Source of the DNA: Phalacrocorax aristotelis
Taxonomy: Eukaryota > Chordata > Aves > Suliformes > Phalacrocoracidae
Length of the DNA: 64,000 bases
Assembly: GCF_949628215.1 (NCBI RefSeq)
Contig: NC_134278.1
Span: 41,041,691 to 41,105,690 of the forward strand
Direction of reading: 5' to 3'
This document shows, piece after piece, positions 11,441 to 23,076 of the stretch. The notes beneath the pieces were generated by a model that saw only the letters and a program-made list of their open reading frames with translations, was not told the origin of the DNA and did no database searches. The position numbers were made by a program, and so were the translations under genes. Position 1 is the first letter of the stretch. Each line of letters starts with the position of its first letter.

Positions 11441-12924
11441 ATGGTCACCACTACGGCGCCGCCGCCCTTCCTGACTCGGATCTCGGTAGCCACGGAAGAC
11501 CCCCGGCGGCTGCCCTCCGCTCTCTACCAGCGCCTCAGGCGAGGGGACAGCAACTGTGAGAACCAGCCCAGCTGCTGCCTGGCGGGCCCGGGGGGTACCG
11601 CGCGGCCAGCGCTGAAGAGAGTCCGGCGGAGGAAGGGGAAGATTCGGCCCGGCCCGGCGGGGCTCCTGCCCAGCCGCTACCAGCAGTACCAGCAGCACCG
11701 CACCGGCCTGGGGAGAAGGACCCCGCTGGGGGCTCACGGCCCGGGCGAACTTCGCCCTCACCCTGCGCCAACGGTAACGGCCCCCCCGGAGGAGCCCCCT
11801 GCGGCCGCCCCCTCCAGACCTGCGCCCAGCAAACCCCTCAGGAAGGAGGTAAAGACGGGGCTCCGCTACTTCGGCTCGCTCCTTACACAACCCCCTCGCA
11901 GTTCTCCCGCACTCCGGGAGGTGGCTTGTCCCGTCTCTTCCCCGCCCGTCGGAGGGGGCCAGCGAGCAGCTCGCCCCCTCCCTTCGCCCCTGCGTGAGGG
12001 GGGCACCGCGGGGGGTTGGGGCGGGGGGGGAAAGAGTTTCCGTTACGCCCGTTCGGACGGGGCGGGGCGGCGGGGGGAAGGAGGAGAGAGAAATAGAGGG
12101 CGGTGATTGGCTGCCGGGCGCCACCAATGAGCGGCCGCCGCTGCGCCCAGCAACAGCCGGATTTAGCCTAGCGGCCGCGCGCCAACCACCCCCCCCTCTG
12201 CGCGCGCAGGCGGGACGTGCGCGGGACGCAGCGCCCCATGGCGGCGGCGGCGGGAGGCGGGGGGTTCCGCGGAGGACGCGGGAGAGCCGAGATAGCGGCC
12301 GCTGCCCCCCCTCCCCAGCGTGAGGCGTCTCCGGTGGCGTCCTTCCGGAGCCCGGCGCAGGGGCGGTGCCGGAACGCGTCTTCCGAGTCCGTCTGGCAGG
12401 CGCCCGGGTGGCGGTGGTGTGCCCGTGGGCTGCCCGGGGCCCCTCCTGAGGAGAAGGGGTCGTGTATTGACGTGAAGTCTTTGTCTCTGCAGTTCTTAAA
12501 GAACAAGATGGGAAAGACTGAGAAGGCTGCCGTCCCCTACAGCCAGCCTGTTCACAGTTTACATCTGTGTGAACAACCAAAGATTAACAGACAGAAGAGT
12601 AAATGTAATGTGCCATTGACAAAGATCACCTCAGCAAAAAAGATAGAGAACTTTTGGCAAGATTCTGTATCGCCAGAAATAATGCAGAAGCAGGAGAAAA
12701 AGCCACTTAAAAACACAGAGAACTTCAGAAATGCCAAGTCCAAGAAACCTATCACCCTAAGCCAAAAAGAAAATTACGCTGGGGCAAAATTTAGTGACCC
12801 ACCGTCTCCCAGTGTCCTTCCAAAGCCTCCCAGCCACTGGGTGGGTGGCACAGCTGAATCGTCTGACCAAAACAGGGAGTTGATGGCAGTCCATTTGAAA
12901 ACTCTCCTAAAAGTTCAAGCGTAG
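11441..12924 (+). CDS. PNRC1: Proline-rich nuclear receptor coactivator 1
   Basis: There are two coding exons, 11441-11848 and 12493-12924, with a phase-0 GT-AG intron of 644 bp, giving 279 residues. PNRC1 is a small, largely disordered nuclear protein. It coactivates nuclear receptors and, like PNRC2, contacts the decapping machinery. Visible parts: a PPP-rich N-terminus ([10 protein letters not shown]), a basic nuclear/nucleolar signal at about 59-69 ([11 protein letters not shown]), [12 protein letters not shown] at 76-87, [22 protein letters not shown] in the middle, the SH3-binding stretch [16 protein letters not shown] at 237-252, and the NR box LKTLL at 271-275. I chose ATG 11441 for its strong context (CCCACCATGG) and because no in-frame ATG lies upstream. 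From memory human PNRC1 is 327 residues with about 34 more N-terminal residues. The upstream frame here is open and partly similar, so the start is the uncertain part. Confidence 0.94.
12106..12260 (+). promoter_or_regulatory. Possible internal PNRC1 promoter
   Basis: Inside the PNRC1 intron, ATTGG at 12106-12110 and CCAAT at 12124-12128 form an inverted pair. About 110 bp further on is CCATGGCGGCGG (from 12237), a YY1-type initiator and start-codon motif. The ATG at 12238 opens a frame that runs without a stop into PNRC1 exon 2 (228 residues in total). This layout looks like a second start site, but GC-rich DNA often stays open by chance. Confidence 0.35.
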
Positions 12925-13520
12925 TTTCCAAGCTCTCCTGAGCGATTGGCAAAGAAAACTCCATCCAGGAAACTTAAACATGCCTTGTTGCAACAAAAAT
13001 TGCAAAAGACTGTCAAGTCTTACAACCACATTAAAAAAATCCTTGTATTATATTTTTTATGGTTGTGTAAATAGTGTACATCATGTATTATGTGTATATT
13101 CTTGTTCATACTTTGAGAGGTACATTTTAGTTTTGTTATGAAAGGATGTATTTTGCACTGCCTGAATGGTAGATGTCTTGTATATAAAATATGGACAATT
13201 TTAAGTGTGTGCTTGACACATGAAGACTTGACTTGGTTTGCACAAGGTAATGAAAATTTTGGAAGGAGAGTACAGCTTTCTGATATTAAGGTTCCAGATC
13301 AAATGTGAATGTTTTACTCATGCACTACTGACAGTAATTTTACATTCTGTGTCCCAATCGAGTATAAACACGGAATTTTCATATAAATGTGAAGTTTTGC
13401 TCTCTGCTCTGGAAACAGTATCTGGAATTCCTCTTCATCTGTTTTGTTTTTTTTTAAATTAACTGGAATTTGAGTAAAATTCCAACCCATCAATTTGAGC
13501 ACTGCTGATTTCTTAAAAGG

Positions 13521-13550
13521 AAAAAAAAAAAAGAAAAAAAAAAAAAGAAA
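13521..13550 (+). repeat. A-rich simple repeat
   Basis: Two runs of 12 and 13 A are separated by single G within the presumed PNRC1 3' UTR. It is low-complexity sequence with no sign of a retroposed copy beside it. Confidence 0.8.
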
Positions 13551-13595
13551 GAGCAGAGCTTTCTGCCAAAAATCCAATTGGTCACTAAAAAATTA

Positions 13596-13601
13596 AATAA
13601 A
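13596..13601 (+). terminator. PNRC1 polyadenylation signal AATAAA
   Basis: A canonical hexamer lies 672 bp after the stop codon. It is followed within 50 bp by a GT-rich stretch (TGTGTTTTTCTTTTTGTGTG), as expected of a functional cleavage site. Confidence 0.65.
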
Positions 13602-16600
13602 ACAATTTGGCCCCCCCTTAAGCATGTCTGTGTTTTTCTTTTTGTGTGTGTGAGTGTTGATTTAAGTATGTGAACTTGAGCATCTTGATTGGCTTCTGGT
13701 GCATCAGTAGGAATATTTTGTCCTCAGCCTCTAACTACCCAAACAACTCAAGAGTCAATAGCTCATTAAGAGTTCCTTGTGTTTTTAACAAATAATTCAT
13801 TTGTGATGTCATTTCAGGTTCCTTACCTTTTTGTTTCTAGAAAACTCAGATTTCAGGAAAGTTGGGCAATTACACATTCAAATTCATGCTGCAATCCTCT
13901 GTAGCTATTTTCATAGTAAGTGGTTATTAACATAGTTGATACTGAAAAGCAGCGATGGCAGAAAGGTGGATGGGGCGATCTACATATTTTTCACCAGATT
14001 TGTCTCTTGCTGCTACCTATGCTGGAAATCACGTTCTGAAATTCTTAAGGGATTGACTGTAGATCAGTCTGACAGGCATGTTGAGGAGATAATTAAGATT
14101 TGGGGTTATTTTACTAATCTAGTATTTAAATAAAATTAATAAAGCAGGGCATACGTGAAACTTGGATAAGATAGAAAAGCATTTTTAAGCTTTTGGCTCC
14201 ACTGCAAAAAGGGTATGCTGTGGGTACTGGCGTCCTAGGAGGGCTGTGCAGGAAGGGCTGGCGGCAGGGTCTCAGCCCAGGGGGTGCCTTCGCACCAACG
14301 GTGTTTTCAGAGATTTGGAGCTGCAGCACCAATTCCCTTCATGCCACAAATGCTGCTGCTTCTTCCCAAACACATCATTGCATCGTTCGGTGCCTGTGAA
14401 CTGGCAGTGTTCGTTAACAGCCCTCATATGAGATTGGTCAAAAATGAAGGGAGACTTTGCTTTATAGAAAATAATTACATAGTTGCAGAATTTGTCATTA
14501 GAATGCTATTAGGCTGTTCAACTGCCTATGTTCTAAAGGAAGAGTTCGTACCAAATTTCTGGTTGGCCCCAAACACTTCCACATTCACTGTCTTGCAGAA
14601 TAGCCCTGCTTTACTTGATTAATGGTGGTACGTGCTTGAGATAGATGTATGGCTTCAACAGCACAGTTTGCTGCCTAATCTAAACACTCCATCATTTAGC
14701 TTGTCCTAACTTGTCTTCTAAAAATCAAGAAAAATCCTCCAGTTTTTTAATAAACAGTATTAGGGCAAAGAAAAATTCCAGTAGAAACTCAAACGAGGAT
14801 GACCCTGAGTCCCAGTTTACTATATTTGGTACATGCTGAACTGATCTGCTGTTGTGCTTTTTTTTTTCCCCCTTTTTTTCTTTTGCCTGAATCTCAGCAA
14901 ACACAAAGGAAAATTCCTTTAGCAATTCCCCATAGCTTTAGGCAACAGTTAATTTTGTCAGCTGAACTTGAGATCATCTCCATAACTAGCTTGACAGATA
15001 ACTAGCATGGCTAGTTTCCCTCAGCCTGTAGGCTGGCATTATTTAAAAGGAGGTGTCCTTTTTTTCCGTGACAATTATCTCTGTTACCATCAGCCTGTTT
15101 CCTTCCCTGCCCCTTGGAGCTGACATCAAATGGTGTCTTTCGAATGCCTGCTTGAAATCTACCAACTGTAAGGTACGTCTTTGTTTCTACACTGATTTGC
15201 CAACACATCCCTGGGGATTACAAAATCCATTAAATGTAAGTGCAGATATTTCTCGGCTCATCACCCAATCCTTCTAAAGCTGTTGGATAAGACTTCTGAA
15301 GTCATCTCGGAGGGCAAAGGTTTTCAGGGTAAGATAACAATGCTTCATCCGGTCTTTCTGAGCGGTGAAAAAAAAAAACCAAACTGATATAGCTTACTTT
15401 TGCATCAGCATAGCTGGTCCTGGTGTGGTCTGGCAGACATGTTGGGGCCTTTCATGTTTCTATCTTAAAGGTCTTTGGGTTGGGTCCCTTCCTGGCCAAT
15501 GGATTATAAAACCAGGCCTAGGTGCAATATATGCTTCAAAAAGATTGCCTGAAAAATCAGCATTGTCATCTCTCAGGCCCATTTTCTGCACTTAAGTTTG
15601 TCACTTCTCTATGTTTTCCCCTTTACCTTTCTACAGTATTTTCTTACAGGGATTTTCACTTTCAAGGTTTCCTTCACTTCTCACCCCATTCCCTGAAGGC
15701 GAGGCACTGTATTACATGAACATACTATTGTTAGAGTTTAGGGCCAGTAAACAAAAGGAACCCAGTATCATGTTCGGAAGACTTTCCAATATAGTATAAA
15801 GTCTTTTGAAGTGAATGGCCTTTAAGGAAGCAAATCAGCAAACTAAGTGGATGTGTTACCATCATCTGGACACGTGCTGTACAGGAATTAAATAAATTGC
15901 TTGTCAAACCTTCTGCACTCAGGCAGGGCAAGGAAACTGAATGTACTGCATTTTGGTTAGGTAACGAAAATCTTTTCTGTTTAAAATCTTTAGTGCAATA
16001 CTGAAGTGCAGAACTGCAGGGGAATCAACTCTGCAAGTTAACTGCCAGCTTACTTTTAAACAGTTAAATGTCATGTGGTGATGGTCCTGAAAAATTAGCT
16101 TTCCTGGAGCGCAGAAGTATTTGTTGGTGGGTTTTCGTGCATGGCTAAGGTTGAGCACATTAGGCACCTTCATTAATAGCAGCTGGCTTGGTGCTCCACT
16201 AGCGTTGAAATGGTTCTGTCTCCTAATGCAACAGGAGGCAGGAATCCCGTGTGCACGTGAACTCCGTTACACCAGTGTCTCTTCAGAGATGCTGCTAAAT
16301 TCTTCAGTGGTTTGTATATAAGGCTGTAACTTTTTCCATAAATTGAATTTTATTTCAGCTGGTTAATATTTTATCCAAGTAGTGACACTGTTATCCCAAA
16401 AAGTGGGTTCATTCACCTGTTGTGCAAAACGCCAAAGTACACACAGAGCGGAGGTATTTTATTCAAGTCACTTTTGTGCAAAGATTGGTGCTCGGTGGTA
16501 ATCCACAAAGCCAGCACACTGCACTGAGAAACTACAAGTCATTTATACAGTTAAATGTGTCAATCACAGCTAATATTCACACACCTCAGCTAATAATTGG

Positions 16601-18685
16601 TTAATTTCTTTCTCACTTGGATGTAACAGTACAGCTGACTTTTAATTTACCACCCAGGCTCATAGATTAAGGGATTTACTAGAGGGGGAGCAGTTCCTGG
16701 CCTATGGGCCTGATTTTTAGTACTATAACAAGGGTAGTTCCCCTACTGGGCACCTTGTTTTAGTTCTGTCTTAGTTGTTGCCCTTGACTATACACTTTAT
16801 CACCCTGTCCTCAGCAGCTTCTGAGACAGAATGTCTCAGTCTCAGTTGATCAGTCTCTCAGCTCTCCTCAAGGATATAGTCATAAAACAAGAGCTTCTCT
16901 ATCTCTCAGTTTCTGTCTCTGGCCCTCAACTTCTGTTTTGCCGGGCTCACATAGTTCATTGTTGTGTCTTTAGCGGACAGATCCAAAAATTCCATTTTCT
17001 TAGGGACGTCAACATTTTAAGCAGCTCTCGTAAACCTTTTCAGAGGGTATTTTTTAAGCTTTTGTATTATAAAGCATTTGATACTTGCCACACTTGAGGA
17101 CTTTTTTCTGCTTTACCCAGTTTTGAAATGAAAATTTGAAGCCTATAGATTATATGGAGACTGAAGATTATAGATTGGTTTTCTTGGTAATTTTGGAAAT
17201 AAATTTACCTTATTTCTGCATAGAAAGTCTTGATGCTTACATCATACAGTTAAACACATTCCTTATTTTTTATCTACAACCCCTTGCACTCTTTGAACTT
17301 TGAATTCACAATGCGTTCTTTAAATGCTTTTCTTTTTATTTGCCTGACTAACTGAACTATTTAAGGAGAATTATTTTCTGTTGTAATTTCTAAGAAGGTT
17401 TTATATTACGAATAGGCTTGTCCTTACCCTAAAGAGGCTAGGAGGTAAGCAAGTAAGAGGTAAAGGTTATAAAATGTTAACATTTACTGTGAAAAATCGA
17501 TGCTACCTTGTTGAACAGGAACCACAGTATTAAATATTTTTGATAGCAGGAAATGTTTTGTTGCTGATTCAATAGAAAAGATTAATGAAGGGAACATCCA
17601 TCAATTACGGAGAAATACATTATCGAATAAAAGGACCTAACTTAATCCAATAAATCCAATCCAAGACCTAACCACTGACAATGAGCAACAGAATGTTACC
17701 AGCAGCGCAGAGGCTGTGAACTTTCTTCTTCTGCATTGAGAGTGTAGAAGAATGTTATCAGAACTAAGAGAGGAAGGTCAGGAGTTCAGCTGAATTTGAA
17801 ATAAAAGTCCTCAGGAATTAATTTGCACAGCGAACACTTCCTAGCGGTAGTTCTTCTAGGACAGGGTACTTCTTCCCGTGTTGAAGTCAGCATTCCTTTA
17901 TAATGATTTTCCCCACCCATGAGGTGATAAAATCTCATTTATCCAACTCCTAGAAAACAGGCCCTTAGATTTTACAAAGCCCTGACTCAGTTGGAAGCGC
18001 TGCGTTGGTGCTTTTGTTTAACGTTAGCCTAGTGACGTTACTACAAGTTACACATATTCAGGCTTGTGCGAGCAGGTGCAGTCATTTAGTCCAAGTGGTT
18101 CATAAACCCTTGTCTGCAGTTTGAGAATCAACTGGCTATGTGTACTTATGCTGTAGGTTGCCACTGGTGAGCGACCTGGTGTGATTTCTGTAATTTATAC
18201 CTGAAAGAGGAAGTATTTGGGGATGAAGGACTTTTCTGGTATTTATAAGCCTTTGCTAAGTCTTTTGTTGTAGTTCAGTATATGGCTGTATGTATTCCAA
18301 GAAGTGGTGTAATCGTCATTGCCATTTTGCCATTCCTAAGGTCACGAAGCACGAAGTTTTAGCAGATGCTATTTCTGTGAAAGATGTCATTTGCTCCTTT
18401 AATGAAGCAGTGTGCTTTCTTCATGGAGGTCTATGGACCTTAATTTGCAAATGTCCTTGTATGTGGTGATGGCAACAACGGCCATCAAAATACAATGTAC
18501 TTTGGGTTTTATTCCCTGAAACAAGACCTAGGAATACATTCAATAAAGGGCTTAGTATATAGTCAGGCCTTTCTCTTGTGTTTTCTCATCACCTGAATCT
18601 TGTGTTCTTTATTGCCTGGTGACATGGCTGCACAAGAAAGAGTAAGGTGTGCCCTTAATATATAGATTGAGATCTGTAATTTGCT

Positions 18686-18711
<26 letters not shown>
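18686..18711. repeat. (TA)13 microsatellite
   Basis: An uninterrupted TA dinucleotide tract of about 26 bp in AT-rich intergenic DNA. It also produces the Tyr-Ile run at the end of a chance reverse-strand frame. Confidence 0.95.
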
Positions 18712-18716
<5 letters not shown>

Positions 18717-19344
18717 AAGCTTTTGTAAGTCCTATTCCTAGCATCAGAATATTTAGAAATTGCATGTTGTCATATTTAGAATATCGATAGGTCATCACAG
18801 GTTTAATGGAGTAGTAAACTGACAGACCTTGTCCAAATTTTAGGTGTTCTTTGTATGCAAGCACTGAAGAAAGTGCTGATACATTTTTGTGCCCTGTACT
18901 AGGAGTGATAAGGAAAAAATAATTGATGAGACAGGTAGGAAGAAAAACCTGAAAAACAAGGTCAACTAAGAGAAAAGAGAGAAGCAGCATAGATGTTGCC
19001 ATTGAATTGAAGGAAAGACACTGCAAAAAAAAATTATCTCCTGAAGTATCTGATGTTACTGCAAATTTAGGGAATTTTAATGACAAGGTGAAATGCAATT
19101 TGCTACCGGTTCTTGACTGGGACCATCTGGGGAAAGACAATATGAGCTGGTAATTCTTGTAACTGACTTTTTCTCTGTCTGATTAATACCTATTATTCAT
19201 TACTAGAAATTGCACCTTGGCACAGCATTCTTAATGGCTAGCACTGCTTTAGGTATCACAAAATGTAGTACAAGTGCTTGCTGCTCTCAGGTTTCCACAG
19301 AATTTTTAGAAGTGGTTAGATAAGTATGTACGAGCGTGATAGCA

Positions 19345-19485
19345 GCCTTCACGTTTTACAGCTGGAAAAACAGGCATATAGAAGTGAACTAGCTTGCTTA
19401 AGGTCACTCTGCAGGCTGTTCACTAACCTGGGAAGAGGACCACACTTTCTGGAGCTCCAGCCAGGCTTTCTGCTTTGCTAGTACA
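19345..19485 (+). repeat. Ancient MIR/CORE-SINE-like fossil
   Basis: The order of short blocks follows the MIR core: CACGTTTTACAGCTGGAAAAA (compare CATTTTACAGATGAGGAAA), then an AGGCA..TAGAAG block, then TTGCTTAAGGTCACTCTGCA (compare TTGCCCAAGGTCACACAGCT), then CCTGGGAAGAGGACC and a CTCCAG segment. Divergence is high, as expected for an element that predates the amniote split. I recognised it by pattern; no alignment score was computed. Confidence 0.6.
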
Positions 19486-22337
19486 TGCGGTTGCTGTGTG
19501 ATCTGCAAGTCTTCTTCATCCCGCTGTCTAGTATGTTAAAATGCAATGAATAGAATGTTCTGCTTTGAAATGTTTGGCATTTGTAGTCATTGATAGGGCT
19601 GGTGAGATAAATTAGGCTGTGTTTAGGTTTTGTGTTGTGTTACAGTTTTATTATGTGATAGCTTTAGTAATTTGCACATGGAAGATGAGTATTGTATTTT
19701 TATCCACCCCTGCTTTTGACCCTTTGTTACAATATATAATCTATACACACCACTGTCATTTTCAGCTCACCCTCTCTATCCTCTCCCTACAGCCAGCTGC
19801 GGGAAGACTGATGGTAAGTCAAAAGTTTCTGCTTTTTGGCTGCTGCTCTCCACTGCTGTGCAAACGTGCCGCAGCAGGCAGCTGGCTGAGGGGGCCGTGG
19901 GTGTGCACAGGATCCTCATAATTTCCTGGAGTTTACATTTGCTTTATCTTTAGGCTCTCATTAGATCCTGGAAGACAGAAAGAGGCCCAGTCTTTCCCAA
20001 GAGAGAGGATCTTCCTACAGGAGGACAGAAGGTAAAGTTTATGAGTGACCCAGTTTCTCTACCAGCAGCCAGTCCTTCTTAAGACTTTGAGCCTTCCCAT
20101 CGTCACCTTCCCCAAATGTTTTTTTTACCCTTCACTGCAGCTGCGAGTTTCTCTTTTCTTGTATTTTCCCCTAAATGCATTCCAGCATTCTCAGTTTCCC
20201 TCACTTCCCTGCAGATGTTCATGCATGTAATTTTTTAAATCTGAAAAATCAATTTGAGTGTGTCACATTTATCTGCTGTGTTCAGGGAACATTTCCTCCA
20301 AGAGAGAATGTATTTTTCTTCTAAAGGACAGCTAGATTTTTTAAAGATACAATAATTCTCTTGAGATTTCTCATGTCAACATGGTATGAATTGACCTGGC
20401 AAGCATGCAGCACAGCCTCAATAACCATAACATACCCCACTTGATCTCCTGGCAGACTAGAAATGACTTTGAGGAGCTGGTCCACACAGATACCACGGAA
20501 TTAATCTGCCAAACACAACTGAAAAAACCCAAACAATTAGAGTTTAAGGATTGTTTCCTCAGAGACCAGGAAGCCTGAGAGGTCTGACCTGGGCTGGTTG
20601 CTTGCAGGAGGACATGCCAGAAAGTTAAAAATCCAGTCTGCAGCTCATCAGCCATGGCTTTTTATCTAATTTGCCAGGCCAGGTCTACTGTTTGAGAGCC
20701 TGTCACAAGTACAGCCTGCTTGCTCCACGTGTCCAAAACTCTTCTTCTCAGCCTCCTGCTTGTAGGACAGTGCCTTTCTGCATGTTCAGTGATAGTTCAA
20801 TGGTTAGCTATACATTTCTGACCTGGTTGTGTCCTCGGCATTGTAAGCTAAGAGTTTATACTGCTCATTTGAGAGGGTCTTATGGTTTAAATTTCTTTTT
20901 CAATTCATTACCAGGTACCAGATAGGTTCAGCCCCTACAAGGCCTGCTTTTCCTCAGGGACCGTGGCAGAGTTAGTAAGTGCCATCCCCAAAGCACTGAG
21001 TCATATATTTCAGGACAAGAAGGAAAACGTATTATACAGGCCACATATGCACCAAGCATACTGTTTACGCTCTTCAGCAGCTACAGACCCCAAAACCTGC
21101 AAGGTCTGTTCACATCTGCAGGGTAATGCTCTGTACCATTTGTGCGTTTCTCAGTCTCCTTCACCAATTTAACGATAAGGGACTTCCCTTTTCGGGGAAA
21201 GGTTCCCTAAATTTACTTACCCATATGGCAGTTTAATTAATTACCCATCCACCTTCCCATAAAGCAGATCACAGATAAGGTTCTGTTTGCTTTACTGTGT
21301 ATCTGTATCTTCTGTCGTATGTTGGTAAAATATACTTTTAGTCCCCAAGACAGCTATCATAACTGACTTCCAAGGAAAAAGGTTCAGACCCTTTCAAGAG
21401 AGGCCCTAATATATACACAGGACCAAGGGAGATGGATGCAGGTGAGAGAAAAGCGTCAGCCCATTTACTCTGTACACCCTGGGCCCTAAAATTGCTGCTT
21501 CCAGTGCCCCATCGCTTTGGTATATTCCTCCCGACCTGTGCCTTCCCCCATAGTCCCCATCTATAGTCTTCATTTGTGCCAAATTACAGCCCTTCTTCCC
21601 TCACTGACGGAACTTGTTCTTTCATAATGCCTTATTATTCTGCTGCTCTTCTACCACGTGTCTATCTAAGCACATTTGATTAATTTCAAAATTATTTCCA
21701 ATGTCCTTTGAGCTCTCATGCTGAAACCACGCTTTCTCTGTATAAATGAAAACAAATATCCCAAAGGCTTTAACATGGAACCTGCAGAGTTTTCTCTCAT
21801 TTTGGTCAAGGGTAGAATTTCAACTTTATAATAATAGATGCAGAATTCAACAGCAGCCATATGACTTCTTGCTGCATGTAAGTTAAATTCCATAAAGAGA
21901 AAATGGCAACACAGGCACCATTACTTTGTCCACACAGGTAACGAGAACCCCCAGTTCCGGTGACCCCCAGTCTGGATCACATAGTCACCATCCCCTGTAA
22001 TCTTGTGAAACATGCCAGATTTGATGGCATCATCAGTGTATTTCAGAGGATTCAGGGAAGGCAGCCTTCCAACAAAAAGGAGTTTTCACTGCCCCAGAAG
22101 CAGCACCCAGTGAGAGGGTAGTCTCCACACCTCAATATCCCTGAGATGAAACAGAAACTTCTGTACAGGCAAGACAGCCTGTTTTTATTCCTTCCCCCTG
22201 TGGCAACACCGAAGAGTTAACCTGTTATTGCTATTATAACTGATTGCTTGCACTCTTCTAAGCTGTCGCATTTTTATATAATCTTTAACACAAACATGCC
22301 CTACTTTTCAAACACTGTGAGGACACAATGTGAAGAT

Positions 22338-22348
22338 GGGGGGGGGGG
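22338..22348. repeat. Poly-G run (G11)
   Basis: Eleven consecutive G in otherwise ordinary sequence. It is a likely site of length polymorphism and sequencing error. Confidence 0.85.
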
Positions 22349-23063
22349 AGAGTAAAAATAGTCTTGGTCCAGCCTTGCAGTCTTGATCCAAATGCCAGCT
22401 TAGTCACAATTTTCTTAGGAAGGGCTTTGCTTACTTTTGACATTACTGAGATGGTTATGTGGGCCAAGCCCTAAGGACAGTGAAGCACGGCGCTTTCCCT
22501 CTGGGCAGACATAAGATACTGAAGAAGGTGAAGGAGCAGAAAGCTGATATGTGAAGACCAAAGGAAGAAGCTTTGTTCACTTAGAAACTTTTCCGCATAT
22601 TGTCCATGTTAGTTACAGCAGTCTCCCTGGCCCCACTTTTTAAGGATCTCTAGCAAGTCTCCACCCTTCCTTGAATTTCTACTCCCACATCCCTTTCTTG
22701 CCAGAAATGCAAGGAACATGTTTTACACACCCACTAGTAACCAGGAGCACATTCAGTAACTTTTTGATTCACTTCCAGAGTGTTGACACCAAGTAGACAA
22801 AGAAATTATGAGGAAGGAAAGGAATTAGGAGAGAAGGAGTTAAAAAACTACATTACTACTAATATAAAAGATGAAACAGTCGTGTGTGATACAGAAGAAC
22901 ACTGGTACATTTGCTTTAATAGATGGAGTTACTGTGGCAGGTGTCTTTACAGCATTAAGCATATAGCTGTAAGTACACATCTGCATACAGCTTAAAGTAA
23001 AGGTCCAAGTAAGAGAGTAGTAGGGAAAGTTCTGTGCCAAGGCCTCCTCGGGAATAGGCTGAG

Positions 23064-23076
23064 TTCCCTCTAGTGG
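23064..23076 (-). promoter_or_regulatory. CTCF-like site, reverse strand
   Basis: The reverse strand reads CCACTAGAGGGAA, which matches the CTCF core CCASTAGRGGGC except at the last core base. Its orientation faces the promoter site at 10861. Binding is inference. Confidence 0.35.

Larger units (their letters stand above)
9950..12450. promoter_or_regulatory. CpG island: bidirectional BORCS6/PNRC1 promoter
   Basis: This block is very GC-rich and dense in CpG, between AT-rich flanks. It covers the whole BORCS6 coding region, the 618-bp interval between the two start codons, PNRC1 exon 1 and the PNRC1 intron. The inter-start interval holds a CTCF-like site, six ATTGG boxes and several GGGCGTG/GGGCG (Sp1/KLF-like) motifs, and no TATA box at a useful position. 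Two divergent genes sharing such an island normally share a housekeeping-type promoter. Confidence 0.85.
12925..13625 (+). other. PNRC1: PNRC1 3' UTR
   Basis: AT-rich sequence follows the PNRC1 stop. It includes an A-rich run at 13521-13550 and ends after an AATAAA signal at 13596-13601. The extent is inferred from the first well-placed signal; longer forms are possible. Confidence 0.65.

Noticed and set aside
11327-12580. Reverse open frame of 417 codons over PNRC1
   Set aside because: It is antisense to PNRC1 exon 1, the intron and part of exon 2, in the same GC-rich island. Composition explains the length.
18685-19140. Reverse open frame of 151 codons in AT-rich DNA
   Set aside because: About one such frame is expected by chance in 64 kb over six frames. 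It ends in a translated TA microsatellite, lacks an early ATG, and its hydrophobic stretch matches nothing I recognise.
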